A DNA stretch of 64,000 bases from Pseudomonas lini (GTDB taxonomy: Bacteria; Pseudomonadota; Gammaproteobacteria; Pseudomonadales; Pseudomonadaceae): positions 124,001 to 188,000 of the forward strand of contig NZ_OZ061318.1 in the NCBI RefSeq assembly GCF_964063345.1. The letters run 5' to 3'. Shown piece after piece: positions 34,573 through 43,735 of the stretch. The notes below the pieces were generated by a model that ran no database searches, was not told the origin of the DNA, and saw nothing but the letters and a program-made list of their open reading frames with translations. Positions within the stretch are counted from its first letter, which is position 1. Each line of letters opens with the position of its first letter. The translations under genes were made by a program, and so were the position numbers.

Positions 34573-35424
34573 TTAATAGTTCTTGATATTTCCCCAACGA
34601 TTTACAAGATCGGTATGACTGTCAATCCAGCCCTTGATAGCCTCGTCCATGGTCTTGCCATCCTTGACTTCAGCATTCATTGCGGTGATGTCGGTGATGG
34701 GTACATAAACGCTGGCCATTAGTTCACGCGCACGCGGATTGGCTTCCGCGAAGCCTTTGTGTCCGATCCAGTAATAACCCTGCAATGGAGGGAAGACCCC
34801 TTTTGGATCTTTCAGGAATTTGAGATCAAACTTCTTGGTCATCCATGAAGGATCCCAAACGGTTACCGCCACCCATTCCTTGCGATCGACTGCCGACTTT
34901 AGAGCCGCGGTCATTGCCGAGGTACTGCCTTCGACCAGCTTGAGCTTGATGTCGTACGCTTTGACCACGTTGTTCGCGTCACTCATCAGACCCGAACCAG
35001 GCTCGATGCCTATGATTCTGTTCCCCAGTTTGTCCGCGTTTGCGTTCAGCTGTTCAATGGAGTCGATGTCCACGTAACTGGGTACTGCCATGCCCTGATA
35101 AAGACCAAAGGAGACCGGTGACAGCTTCTCGATTTTGTTTTTGTTCTTTTTCCAATAATCGGCGGCGGCATAATCAATCTGGGATGCCAACACCTGAATA
35201 TCCCCTTTGCTGAGTGCGGCGTAGGCGATACCCCACTCGGAAAACTCCACAACTTTTACGGTATACCCAGCGTTCTCAAGTACCTTCTTGGTTATACCGG
35301 TAATGGGCACTAAATCCTCCCAAGACATGGTCCCCATTACGATGTTTTTTTCTTCTGCCTGTGCCTGCAAACTCATCATGCCCACAAGCGCGAGCGCGCA
35401 GAATGCCTTCCAAATATTCTTCAT
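34573..35424 (-). CDS. Periplasmic betaine-type binding protein (importer 1)
   Basis: A 283-residue OpuAC/ProX-type solute-binding protein. A signal peptide (KAFCALALVGMMSLQAQA, cleavage before EEKN) is followed by VMGTMSWEDLVPITGITKKVL, KVVEFSEWGIAYAALSKGD and VTVWDPSWMTKKFDLKFLKD. The several Trp and Tyr residues (SW, YWK, WDPSW, YYWIG) suit a cation-pi box for quaternary amines. First gene of the importer block, 68 bp downstream of the FAD oxidoreductase gene. The ligand is inferred to be a betaine of proline or hydroxyproline. Confidence 0.9.
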   Translation of the reverse strand: MKNIWKAFCALALVGMMSLQAQAEEKNIVMGTMSWEDLVPITGITKKVLENAGYTVKVVEFSEWGIAYAALSKGDIQVLASQIDYAAADYWKKNKNKIEKLSPVSFGLYQGMAVPSYVDIDSIEQLNANADKLGNRIIGIEPGSGLMSDANNVVKAYDIKLKLVEGSTSAMTAALKSAVDRKEWVAVTVWDPSWMTKKFDLKFLKDPKGVFPPLQGYYWIGHKGFAEANPRARELMASVYVPITDITAMNAEVKDGKTMDEAIKGWIDSHTDLVNRWGNIKNY

Positions 35425-35492
35425 GGATTGTTCCGTTCTTATTAGTAACTTATTAAACGGCCTTTATAGAAAAAGCCGACAACTTAAACTTG

Positions 35493-36839
35493 TTAACCTT
35501 CTCGCCCGGCCCAAAATTCATGCCAACGAATGACCGAACTGACGCCCAGCTTCGTTATTATCTTGGGGGGTAGCCTGCTGGGTCCTGGCGCGTGACTGAA
35601 ACTGTCCAGAAGATCAGTACGTGTACCTGACGCCAACTCCGCCGCCATTACACCTGCCAAGGTGCTCTTGACCGTTCCCAACCCATTTTCGCAGCAAGCC
35701 GAATACAGGTTTTCTTCGATCTCGCCAAATGCAGCGGCGCTGTTACGGCTCAAACACAGACGGCCGGCCCAGCTGAACTCCAATGCAGTGGATTTCAATT
35801 CGGGAAAGCGTGCATCCAAGGAGTGTCGCTGTTCTTTGGCAACCGCAGCTACACGCTCTGGGGTGACCTGGATACTCGGGTCATAGGTGAATTTTGTCCG
35901 GATGACGATACGTGAGAGACCGTCTGTAGAGATTTTACGAACAGTCGCTCCCATTGGATCAGCCGGCAACAATGCCCACCTGGCTTTACCCGGCACGTCT
36001 TTCTTGAATGCATCATCGCTGTACGGTGCCGTCATGGAGGCATACGTAAACACGTGCAGCAGGCGTCCTTGATAATGGCCAAAGTCTTCAATGTGCCCGT
36101 TAACCCCCAGAATGACCTTGGGTGCTTGCACCGTCCCGTTATGAGATCGAGCGATCCAGCCGCTACCCTGTTTCGACAATTCAATAACTGGAGAGCGCTC
36201 AAAGAGAGTGATTTTCCCTTCCAGCCCTGCTGCCAGGTCTCTGATGTACTGTGCGGGTTGAATCAACACTGCGCCGGGGGTATAGATCCCACCGTGGTAA
36301 TAGGTGGACCCGGTGATTTCGCGCATTTGCGCTGCATCCAACATCTCGAACTTTTCGCCAATGCGCTCAAGGGATTTGGCGTAATTGACGTTCAGCTTCA
36401 ATCCCCGCTCAGTGGCAGCCGCGTTGATCTTCCCGGAAGGGTCGAACGTGTCGGCAGACATGCCGTACTCCCGCGCAGCTTCAGCGGCAAAAGCGATGGC
36501 AAAACGATTTTGGGTGATTTCCAGCGCCGTTGCAGACTCACTCGCCACCGAGTATTCCCCGGACGACAGACTGTGTGGCACATCGATCATGAAGCCAGAG
36601 TTTCTGCCCGCCGGCCCCTTGGCGACTTCATGAGCATCGACCACGACAATGCTGTCGCCAGGGTGTAACTGTGAAAGTCTGCGTGCGGCGGAAAGGCCGG
36701 CAAAACCGGCACCGATTATCAGCCAATCCGCCGTCACGTCTCCATCAAGCATGCGGACAGGCGCAGTGCGTGTGGAAATCGCCTCCCAACCTGAAACCCC
36801 GGTGTCTACCGGCAGACGCTTGATGGTATGGGTGCTCAT
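35493..36839 (-). CDS. FAD-dependent amine/D-amino acid oxidoreductase (DAO family), copy 1
   Basis: A 448-residue FAD enzyme. The nucleotide-binding motif DWLIIGAGFAGLSAARRL is near residue 40, followed by the family sequence GPAGRNSGFMIDVPHSLSSG, then GGIYTPGAVLIQPAQYIRDLA and a C-terminal NLYSACCENGLGTVKSTLAG. The fold oxidises secondary or D-amines to imines. Placed between an aldehyde dehydrogenase (4-bp overlap) and a betaine importer, it most likely oxidises cis-4-hydroxy-D-proline or a related imino acid to the pyrroline carboxylate. A close paralogue is at 50585. Confidence 0.87.
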   Translation of the reverse strand: MSTHTIKRLPVDTGVSGWEAISTRTAPVRMLDGDVTADWLIIGAGFAGLSAARRLSQLHPGDSIVVVDAHEVAKGPAGRNSGFMIDVPHSLSSGEYSVASESATALEITQNRFAIAFAAEAAREYGMSADTFDPSGKINAAATERGLKLNVNYAKSLERIGEKFEMLDAAQMREITGSTYYHGGIYTPGAVLIQPAQYIRDLAAGLEGKITLFERSPVIELSKQGSGWIARSHNGTVQAPKVILGVNGHIEDFGHYQGRLLHVFTYASMTAPYSDDAFKKDVPGKARWALLPADPMGATVRKISTDGLSRIVIRTKFTYDPSIQVTPERVAAVAKEQRHSLDARFPELKSTALEFSWAGRLCLSRNSAAAFGEIEENLYSACCENGLGTVKSTLAGVMAAELASGTRTDLLDSFSHAPGPSRLPPKIITKLGVSSVIRWHEFWAGREG

Positions 36840-38353
36840 TTTTCAGTCTCTTCATCCGACCGATCAGACACATCGATCCAGATGGTTTTGATTTCGGTGT
36901 ACTGGTCATGGGCAAAAATGGATTTGTCCCGACCGCCAAACCCTGATTCCTTGTAGCCGCCGAAAGGCGTCGACGCATCACCCTCGCCAAAACAGTTCAC
37001 GGTGACGATGCCGGCGCGGATTTCTCGAGACAATTTGATCGCCCGACGCAGGCTGCCGGTATAAACAGAGGCCGCCAGGCCGTACACCGTGTCATTGGCC
37101 AGCGCAATGGCTTCGGAGAGCGTATTGAAGGTGGTCACCGAAAGAATCGGGCCGAAGATCTCTTCCTGGAACAGCCGGTTGTCTCGACCGACACCGTCAA
37201 TCACGGTCGGCTCTACGAAGGCACCGTCTTTGGTCGCGCCGCCGTACACGACTGCGAGCTTCCCGGCGGCGGCATGCTCAAGGTACGACTTCACTTTGGC
37301 GAAATGCTCAGGGCTGACCAGCGACCCTACGCGGTTCTGCGGATCGAGTGGGTCGCCCATCTTCCATTCGCGGATGTAGGCGCCCATGCGCTCGAGCAGC
37401 TCATCTTTGACCGACGCATGGACGATCAGACGCGAGGTCGCGGAGCAGTTCTCGCCCATATTCCAGAACGCGCCATTGACGACATGCTGAGCGACGAGAT
37501 CCAAATCCTGGGCATCGTCCATCACCACCGCCGGATTTTTCCCGCCGCACTCAAGCACGATGCGTTTCAGGTTCGAATCGGCTGCGTAATGCAGGAAACG
37601 GCGGCCGGTCGCGGTGGATCCGGTGAAGCTCACCATGTCGACGTCGTTGTGCAAGCCAATCGGCTCGCCGACCTCTTTGCCCGTGCCGGTCACAATGTTG
37701 AGGACACCGGCGGGTATACCGGCTTCAAACGCCAGCTGAGCAACGCGCAACGTGGTCAGCGAGGTTTGTTCAGCAGGTTTGACGATGACCGAACAGCCCG
37801 CAGCGAGCGCCGGGCCGATTTTCCAGGCCAGCATCAGCAGCGGGAAGTTCCAGGGCAATACGCAGCCCACCACGCCGATCGGCTCCCGAACTACCATGGT
37901 CAGCGCGTCGCTGCCCACTGGGGCGGTGTTGTCATAAATCTTGTCGATCAGTTCTGCGTGCCAGCGGATCGTGTGAATGGTGTCCGGGATGTCGACCAAC
38001 TGACATTCACTCACAGGCTTGCCGCTGTCGAGACTTTCGAGGACGGCCAGTTCGTGTTGATGGCTTTCAAGTAGATTCGCGAACTTCAGCAGAACCGCTT
38101 TGCGCTCCCTGGGAGAAATCGATCTCCAGCGTCCATCCTCGAAAGCCTCCTTGGCGTTACTCACCGCATAGTCGACATCCTCGGACGAACAGGCTGCGAC
38201 GTCGGTCAAAAAGTCACCAGTCGCCGGATTGTTCGTGGCGAAGGTTTTGCCCGAGATCGCGGGTTTAAACGCGCCATTGATGAACGCCTTGGATGGCAAC
38301 GAAATGTCTTTGGCCAGAGCGGCATATTCGGCCTTGCTCAGAAGATCACCCAT
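36836..38353 (-). CDS. Aldehyde dehydrogenase (probable 2-oxoglutarate semialdehyde type)
   Basis: A 505-residue NAD(P)-dependent aldehyde dehydrogenase: VVGCVLPWNFPLLMLAWKIG, VKPAEQTSLTTLRVAQL, SFTGSTATGRRFL, catalytic Glu in VLECGGKNPAVV, catalytic Cys in NMGENCSATSRL, and EEIFGPILSV. The Cys motif (GENCSA) differs from the common GQxC form, as in PuuC/betaine-type subgroups. In the inferred pathway it oxidises 2-oxoglutarate semialdehyde to 2-oxoglutarate. Its start overlaps the DapA-family stop by 8 bases and its stop overlaps the FAD oxidoreductase by 4. Confidence 0.88.
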   Translation of the reverse strand: MGDLLSKAEYAALAKDISLPSKAFINGAFKPAISGKTFATNNPATGDFLTDVAACSSEDVDYAVSNAKEAFEDGRWRSISPRERKAVLLKFANLLESHQHELAVLESLDSGKPVSECQLVDIPDTIHTIRWHAELIDKIYDNTAPVGSDALTMVVREPIGVVGCVLPWNFPLLMLAWKIGPALAAGCSVIVKPAEQTSLTTLRVAQLAFEAGIPAGVLNIVTGTGKEVGEPIGLHNDVDMVSFTGSTATGRRFLHYAADSNLKRIVLECGGKNPAVVMDDAQDLDLVAQHVVNGAFWNMGENCSATSRLIVHASVKDELLERMGAYIREWKMGDPLDPQNRVGSLVSPEHFAKVKSYLEHAAAGKLAVVYGGATKDGAFVEPTVIDGVGRDNRLFQEEIFGPILSVTTFNTLSEAIALANDTVYGLAASVYTGSLRRAIKLSREIRAGIVTVNCFGEGDASTPFGGYKESGFGGRDKSIFAHDQYTEIKTIWIDVSDRSDEETEK

Positions 38354-39257
38354 GGCTGGCTCCCGAAGAAATGTTGGCTACGTTACGTTTGAGTTCAGTA
38401 ATGACCGACGCGAAACTCTGCTTTTCGTCCGCTTCAAGTGGCTGCAATGGCAGGCGCACGTTACCGACTTTCAATCCGGCAACTTCGCAGCCGTACTTGA
38501 TCGACTGCACGAACTTGCCGCCGTCCAGGGCATTCATCAGCGGCATCATCGCCGACATGATTTGACGGCCTTTGTCGAAGTTCTTTTCGATCACGCAAGC
38601 TTCATAGAGCGCTACGTGCTCCTTGGGCAGGAAGTTGGAACCTGCGCACACCCAACTGCGAGCGCCCCAGGCAAAAAATTCGAGGGCCTGGTCGTCCCAT
38701 CCGCAGGACAAGGCGATGTTGGGGAACTGCCGGGCCAGCATATGCACCTGGCCCATGTCGCCGGAACTTTCCTTGATGGCGACGACGTTTTTCGATTGGC
38801 TGACACGCGTGAAATATTCTTCATCCATCGAAACGCACATGCGCCCCGGATAGTTGTAAAGCATGATCGGCAAGTCCGCTGCGCGATCGATAGTGAGCGC
38901 GTGAATCGCGTTTTCCTGCGAGGTTGGCAGCGCATAAGGTGGGGACGTGACGAGAATGGCGTCCGCTTTGATCGCTTTGGCATCCTTGGCATACTGCACG
39001 GCATCTTCGGTGCGAATCGCCCCGGTACTGACGATCAGTTGCACCCGAGTGCCGATCACATCTTTGGCGTAGGCCGCCAACTCGGTGCGTTCTTCCGAAG
39101 TCTGCGCATAATACTCGCCGGTCGACCCGCCGATAATAATGCCGTGCACCTTCGCCTCAATCAGCGACTCCAAAACTTCCGAGTACACATTCCAGTCAAT
39201 CTCCCCATCAGAGTTATAAGGAGTTACTGCTGGCGTATAAATACCTTCAAATTTCAA
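38346..39257 (-). CDS. DapA-family lyase (probable pyrroline-4-hydroxy-2-carboxylate deaminase), copy 1
   Basis: A 303-residue class I aldolase of the dihydrodipicolinate synthase family: GIYTPAVTPYNSDGEIDW, IIIGGSTGEYYAQT, MLYNYPGRMCVSMD (Tyr of the active site) and the Schiff-base Lys in VVAIKESSGDMGQV. In hydroxyproline catabolism a DapA-family enzyme converts the hydroxypyrroline carboxylate to 2-oxoglutarate semialdehyde and ammonia. The direct coupling here to an aldehyde dehydrogenase and an amine oxidase is exactly that context. First gene of a long minus-strand operon extending to about 28.6 kb. Confidence 0.88.
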   Translation of the reverse strand: MKFEGIYTPAVTPYNSDGEIDWNVYSEVLESLIEAKVHGIIIGGSTGEYYAQTSEERTELAAYAKDVIGTRVQLIVSTGAIRTEDAVQYAKDAKAIKADAILVTSPPYALPTSQENAIHALTIDRAADLPIMLYNYPGRMCVSMDEEYFTRVSQSKNVVAIKESSGDMGQVHMLARQFPNIALSCGWDDQALEFFAWGARSWVCAGSNFLPKEHVALYEACVIEKNFDKGRQIMSAMMPLMNALDGGKFVQSIKYGCEVAGLKVGNVRLPLQPLEADEKQSFASVITELKRNVANISSGASHG

Positions 39258-39910
39258 GATAAATGCTCCGAATGCGAGTTAGGTGGAAGATCAACGAGCG
39301 CGTTAGCTTTGATGCCTGAGGCGCGATAAACATCTCCATGTTTTCACGGGACAGTTCCCAATGCTCAAACACGGGATCAACTACGGTACTTTGGTTAACT
39401 GTTGAATCCAGACTGGCATGGGCAAAGAAGGCGGTCAATAGAGTGGATTTCTGGCGTATACATCTCTAGAGGGGTGCTTCATACGTCCTGAAAAACAATT
39501 TCTCCTTTATTTTCAATGATTTGAAATTTTCTCATCAGCACCCCGACGTCAATCGATAACATTTGTTTATGCATTGATAAGAGTAAATGTTTCTTGTTGA
39601 TGCATGATTGCCGTCGTAGCCTTACAACAGCGATATTCTACCGACGAATTGGATAACAGAATTTCTCGTACATTCGTTCCATTAGTTAGGATCTGTTTGT
39701 CCGGGCTCGAATAAGGTGCTGTAGAAATATTCCTATTGATGCAACATCGGCACTACAGAAATGTCTGCATTAGTAAGGATTCGCGGATAAAAGCAGCACG
39801 GTTTGATGGGCTTGCATCCACAGACGGTACTGCGAATTCAAGACCGTTTGGCCTCACCTCGCTGAGCAGGCTGAACGTGTCGCCCCTTGGTATTTTGGAG
39901 TGTGTTGACC
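39258..39910. promoter_or_regulatory. Divergent control region between lyase operon and Rieske gene
   Basis: 653 bp with no convincing gene. Base composition is AT-rich from ~39480 to 39760. It contains GATAAC-ATTTG-TTTATG at 39555-39571, a degenerate match to the shared palindrome, and TTGATGCATGA around 39597 that partly mirrors TTATGCATTGA at 39567. Binding sites for a GlxA-type activator would be expected here. Confidence 0.55.
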
Positions 39911-41146
39911 GTGAGCACTAAATCGGCAGTTTCAAATCTAATCGCGCAGCGTAAGCCTGACCACGCGCTGCCAGGTGCCCTTTACAGCGATCCAGACGTT
40001 TACAGACAGGACCTGGAACAGATCTGGCACAAAAGCTGGATTTTCGCAGGGCACACATTTGAGCTGGAGAAGTCGGGTCAGTACCTGTCGCTGCAAATCG
40101 GCGATTACCCTGTCGCTATCGTGCGCGGCGCAGACAAGCAGATTCGGGCCTTCCACAACGCCTGCCGACATCGCGGTTCCAAGGTGTGCCCGGAAGCCAG
40201 CGGCAAGGTCGCCAAGCTGGTGTGCCCTTACCACAAATGGACATTCGAACTGGATGGCCGCCTGCTGTTCGCCGGGAACATGGCGGAGGATTTCGACAAG
40301 TCTCAGCATGGGTTGAAACCCGTGCATTGTGAGGTCGTTGAAACCTACATCTATGTGTGCGTCGCTGATGTCGCTCCAGACTTTTCGTCGTTCAGAAAAT
40401 CTCTGACGCCTTTCGTTGCGCCTCATAACCTGGACGACTGCAAAGTCGCGTTTGAGTCGAACATCATCGAGAAAGGCAACTGGAAACTGGTTTTCGAGAA
40501 CAACCGCGAGTGTTACCACTGCGATTTTACTCACCCGGAATTGATGCACTCATTCGTGGACAACCCATCAGTGGGCGGCGCCGGCGGCGATGAAGATCTC
40601 GAACTCAAAGAGCACTGGGATCGCTGCGAAGCTGCAGGTTTGCCTAGCCGATTGGTCATGGATGATGAAGGTCGTTTCCGAATGACGCGCATCCCCCTGT
40701 TTTCCGGGGCCGTCAGCTACACCATGGATGGCAAGCCTGCGGTCGCTGGCCGGTTGGACACAACCGGTGAAGCCAACATCGGTGCCCTGCTTTATTTCAA
40801 CTACCCATCCACCTGGAACCACTTTCTGGGCGATCACGCGCTGAGCTTCCGCGTCCTGCCCCTTGGTCCGGGCGAGACAATGGTCACTACAAAATGGCTC
40901 GTCAAGAAGGACGCGCAGGAAGGTGTCGACTACGACATCGATCGCTTGACCAAGGTTTGGCTTGCAACCAATGACCAGGATCGCACCTTGGTTGAAGGCG
41001 CACAGGTCGGCGTCAGCTCTCCTGCTTATGAGCCAGGCCCATTGTCGGTGGCCAGCGAAATTGGCGTGTGCCAGTTTGATGATTGGTACTGCAAAACGAT
41101 GCTTGAGCAGCTCAATGACACGATCCCGTTAAGGTCTGTCGGCTAA
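39911..41146 (+). CDS. Rieske non-haem iron N-demethylase (stachydrine/betaine demethylase-like)
   Basis: A ~411-residue Rieske oxygenase alpha subunit. The Rieske cluster ligands are in NACRHRGSKVC (CxH) and CPYHKWTF (CxxH). The mononuclear iron site is in ENNRECYHCDFTHPEL. Length and motifs match the GbcA/stachydrine demethylase (Stc2) subgroup, which removes a methyl from a quaternary amine, releasing formaldehyde. GTG 39911 (MSTKSAVSNL) is my start; TTG 39887 would add eight residues. No ferredoxin-reductase partner gene is visible in the window, so electrons must come from a component encoded elsewhere. Its substrate is probably hydroxyproline betaine or proline betaine. Confidence 0.9.
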   Translation: MSTKSAVSNLIAQRKPDHALPGALYSDPDVYRQDLEQIWHKSWIFAGHTFELEKSGQYLSLQIGDYPVAIVRGADKQIRAFHNACRHRGSKVCPEASGKVAKLVCPYHKWTFELDGRLLFAGNMAEDFDKSQHGLKPVHCEVVETYIYVCVADVAPDFSSFRKSLTPFVAPHNLDDCKVAFESNIIEKGNWKLVFENNRECYHCDFTHPELMHSFVDNPSVGGAGGDEDLELKEHWDRCEAAGLPSRLVMDDEGRFRMTRIPLFSGAVSYTMDGKPAVAGRLDTTGEANIGALLYFNYPSTWNHFLGDHALSFRVLPLGPGETMVTTKWLVKKDAQEGVDYDIDRLTKVWLATNDQDRTLVEGAQVGVSSPAYEPGPLSVASEIGVCQFDDWYCKTMLEQLNDTIPLRSVG

Positions 41147-41236
41147 GTGCAACACTGCCGGTGGTGAGAACCACGAATGATCACCACCGGTACATCCACG
41201 CCATCCGAGTCACGGCCCCGCCAGTGCTCCTGTCTT

Positions 41237-42199
41237 CTAAACAGCTCCGGAAAACTGGGCGAGAATCCAGTCGCGTAGCCGACAACACGCGTCATCATTG
41301 ATCCGGTCTTCACGAAATGTCAGATAGTGCTGACTTTCATGGAGAACCACTTCTTCTTCGATCGGACGAATCAGCGTGCCGTTTTCGATCAGGTTTTCGA
41401 CCAGGTGATTCCATCCCAGCGCTACGCCTTGGTGGGTTAACACCATGCTAATCACCAGGTTGTAGTCATTCGCGTTGAAAACGTGAGGGCTGTCGTGGGG
41501 GCGTTTCTCGATATCAACATCGTGATAAGCCAGCCAAACGCCCCAGTCAACGTGCTCCGCTACCTGGGATCTGCCATAGGGGCTGAGGTTTAGCAAAACC
41601 CCGTCGCGTATGCCTTCCAAGCTGGACAGTTCAGGGTGCTCGTCTTTGTAACGAGGCGTGCACACCGGGTAGATGACGTCATGAAACAACGGATAGCTAC
41701 GATAACCATCCTGCACCTTGGCCATCTTGGTGATGAAGATGTCCGGAGTTACACCCGGCTCCATCGACAAGAAGTTTTGAGTGGTTACCAGATTGAGGTC
41801 GATGTCTGCGTTCTTGGTAAAAAAACCCGGCAGCTTCGCTGCGAGCCAGAGGGCTGAAAACGCGGGAGAACAGCAAAGTGTCAACGTGCGCTTGCCTGCA
41901 TTGTTGGTGCGAATGCGCTCTGCCGCCTGGGAAATGTTGACGAAAGAAATCTGTGCAGCATCAAAAAAGATGGATCCAGCTTCCGTCAACTCGACTGCTC
42001 GTCCCACCCTCTTGAAGAGATCCACCCCAAGGTACGCCTCAAGTTCCCGAATCTGACGGCTAATTGCCGCTTGAGTAACACACAGCGCTTCAGCCGCACG
42101 CGTAAAGCTCTGATATTTGGCGGCGGCTACGAATGACTTTACTGCTTTCAGAGACGGCATTTTCAGCAGCGTCATGTCTGGATCGATGTGCTTAACCAT
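41237..42199 (-). CDS. LysR-family regulator (GcvA-like)
   Basis: A ~320-residue LysR regulator. The HTH reads LKAVKSFVAAAKYQSFTRAAEALCVTQAAISRQIRELEAYLG and the effector domain begins RTLTLCCSPAFSALWLAAKLPGFF, both typical of the GcvA subgroup. It is convergent with the Rieske gene and divergent from the second importer, with the 450-bp gap holding a GATAAC-type palindrome. ATG 42175 (MTLLKMPSLK) is an alternative start. Confidence 0.88.
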   Translation of the reverse strand: MVKHIDPDMTLLKMPSLKAVKSFVAAAKYQSFTRAAEALCVTQAAISRQIRELEAYLGVDLFKRVGRAVELTEAGSIFFDAAQISFVNISQAAERIRTNNAGKRTLTLCCSPAFSALWLAAKLPGFFTKNADIDLNLVTTQNFLSMEPGVTPDIFITKMAKVQDGYRSYPLFHDVIYPVCTPRYKDEHPELSSLEGIRDGVLLNLSPYGRSQVAEHVDWGVWLAYHDVDIEKRPHDSPHVFNANDYNLVISMVLTHQGVALGWNHLVENLIENGTLIRPIEEEVVLHESQHYLTFREDRINDDACCRLRDWILAQFSGAV

Positions 42200-42386
42200 A
42201 ACCTAGAGTATTGAATATCCGGTTCGGGGCCCTTTGGAGGGCCGTTAGGGACGAGATCGGCAAGAGGGTTTCCACCTAGAGCCTAGGCTGGAGCGTAGCT
42301 GAAACAGAGGGTCTAAGACAGGGCCAGCGGCAGGCGCCTTCGCAACCAGCACTGTCGCAGTCGTAAATTGATACGACTAATTAATT

Positions 42387-42403
42387 GATAACATGACGTT
42401 ATT
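42387..42403. promoter_or_regulatory. Palindrome GATAAC-N5-GTTATT
   Basis: GATAACATGACGTTATT has the same 6-5-6 layout as the perfect palindrome at 25179-25195, with one mismatch. It lies between the divergent lysR gene and the second ABC importer. Apart from this and the small frame at 42533, the 450-bp gap (42200-42649) shows no other feature. Confidence 0.6.
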
Positions 42404-42532
42404 GATTGGCCGGAAGAAATGTTGTTAGACGCTGACTCTATAAGGTAATAACTTGGGTCTCAAGGAACTGATTAATTCAGCGCCGAAAAAAACAAGAATA
42501 ATAAACATCACATAATAAAGAGGATGGTCACA

Positions 42533-42592
42533 ATGACTAACTCCCAACCTTTCTCCCAGCTTGACTGCCCCCATAAGCACCGTCTTAACTGA
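42533..42592 (+). CDS. Possible leader peptide upstream of importer 2
   Basis: A 19-codon frame, MTNSQPFSQLDCPHKHRLN, follows a good AAAGAGGATGG ribosome site eight bases upstream. It ends 57 bp before the ATPase start, which has its own strong site. It has no similarity that I recognise. It could be a translated leader controlling the operon, or the stub of a lost gene. Confidence 0.4.
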   Translation: MTNSQPFSQLDCPHKHRLN

Positions 42593-42649
42593 TTAAGATA
42601 CGCATATCTAAACTCTTGATCTTACGTCGTATTTGCAGCAGGAGGGGTT

Positions 42650-43687
42650 ATGAGTCTTGGTGACGAGATACTCTCGGTAAACAACATTTACAAAGTCTTT
42701 GGTACTCAGCCAAAGCTCGCGATGGAGATGTTGGCTCGCGGTGCTGATAAAAGTGAAATTTTCAGCAAAACCGGTCAAGTCGTTGGCGTTTTTGACGCCA
42801 GTTTCTCCGTAAAACGTGGAGAGATTTTCGTCATCATGGGTCTTTCCGGTTCTGGAAAGTCGACGATGGTGCGGTTGTTCAATCGACTGATCGAGCCAAC
42901 CTCCGGAACAATCCATCTTAACGGACAAGAAATCACTGGTCTTTCGGACGCCGATCTTCTTAGCGTTCGTCGCAAAGACATGAGTATGGTGTTTCAGTCG
43001 TTTGCGCTGATGCCACACATGAGTGTTATCGACAACGTTGCTTTCGGTCTGGAAATCTCGGGTGTCGAGGAAAGTGAACGGCATAAACGTGCACTCGAGG
43101 CACTTAAACAGGTGGGGCTCGATGGCCACGCCTACAGCTATCCGCACCAACTGTCCGGCGGTATGCAGCAGCGGGTAGGCCTGGCCCGAGCGCTGGCCAA
43201 CGACCCCGCCATCCTGCTGATGGACGAAGCCTTCTCGGCACTTGACCCGTTGATTCGCCACGAAATGCAGGGCGAACTGATCCGCCTGCAGGCAGAACAG
43301 CATCGCACCATCATCTTCATCTCCCATGACATTGACGAGGCTATTCGCATCGGCCATCGCATTGCGATCATGGAGGGTGGCCGGGTAGTACAGATCGGTA
43401 CCCCGCAAGAGCTGCTTTGCAACCCCGCGAACGATTACGTCAGAGCTTTCTTCAAAGGTTTCGATGCCTCGAAGATCCTCAAGGCTGGTGACGTTGCGAA
43501 AATTTGCGCAGAGCATCCGTACGCCATGGATCAATCCACTCCTACGCTGCGCGACGATGTACTGCTTCAGGACGTCTTTCACATCGTTGCGGATGCAGTT
43601 AATCCGGTTGCCGTGCTGGATCGCCAGGGTGTGTTCAAAGGCACGATATCCAAGAGCCTACTGCTCCAGACAATGAGCCGTCACTAA
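42650..43687 (+). CDS. Betaine-type ABC importer ATPase (importer 2)
   Basis: A 345-residue ProV-like ATPase: Walker [10 protein letters not shown], signature LSGGMQQR, Walker [20 protein letters not shown] loop [15 protein letters not shown], with a shorter CBS-like C-terminal tail than importer 1. A strong AGGAGG precedes the ATG. The N-terminal [20 protein letters not shown] is typical of glycine betaine/carnitine ATPases. It forms a complete importer with the next two genes. Confidence 0.92.
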   Translation: MSLGDEILSVNNIYKVFGTQPKLAMEMLARGADKSEIFSKTGQVVGVFDASFSVKRGEIFVIMGLSGSGKSTMVRLFNRLIEPTSGTIHLNGQEITGLSDADLLSVRRKDMSMVFQSFALMPHMSVIDNVAFGLEISGVEESERHKRALEALKQVGLDGHAYSYPHQLSGGMQQRVGLARALANDPAILLMDEAFSALDPLIRHEMQGELIRLQAEQHRTIIFISHDIDEAIRIGHRIAIMEGGRVVQIGTPQELLCNPANDYVRAFFKGFDASKILKAGDVAKICAEHPYAMDQSTPTLRDDVLLQDVFHIVADAVNPVAVLDRQGVFKGTISKSLLLQTMSRH

Positions 43688-43735
43688 CAGGCTCTACTCG
43701 CTGGCTTGCCAGGCTCGGACATTCAGGTGATTAGC

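Noticed and set aside
39247..39438. A 63-codon minus-strand frame upstream of the first DapA-family gene.
   Set aside because: Only a TTG start, no ribosome site and no family resemblance; the region behaves as a promoter.
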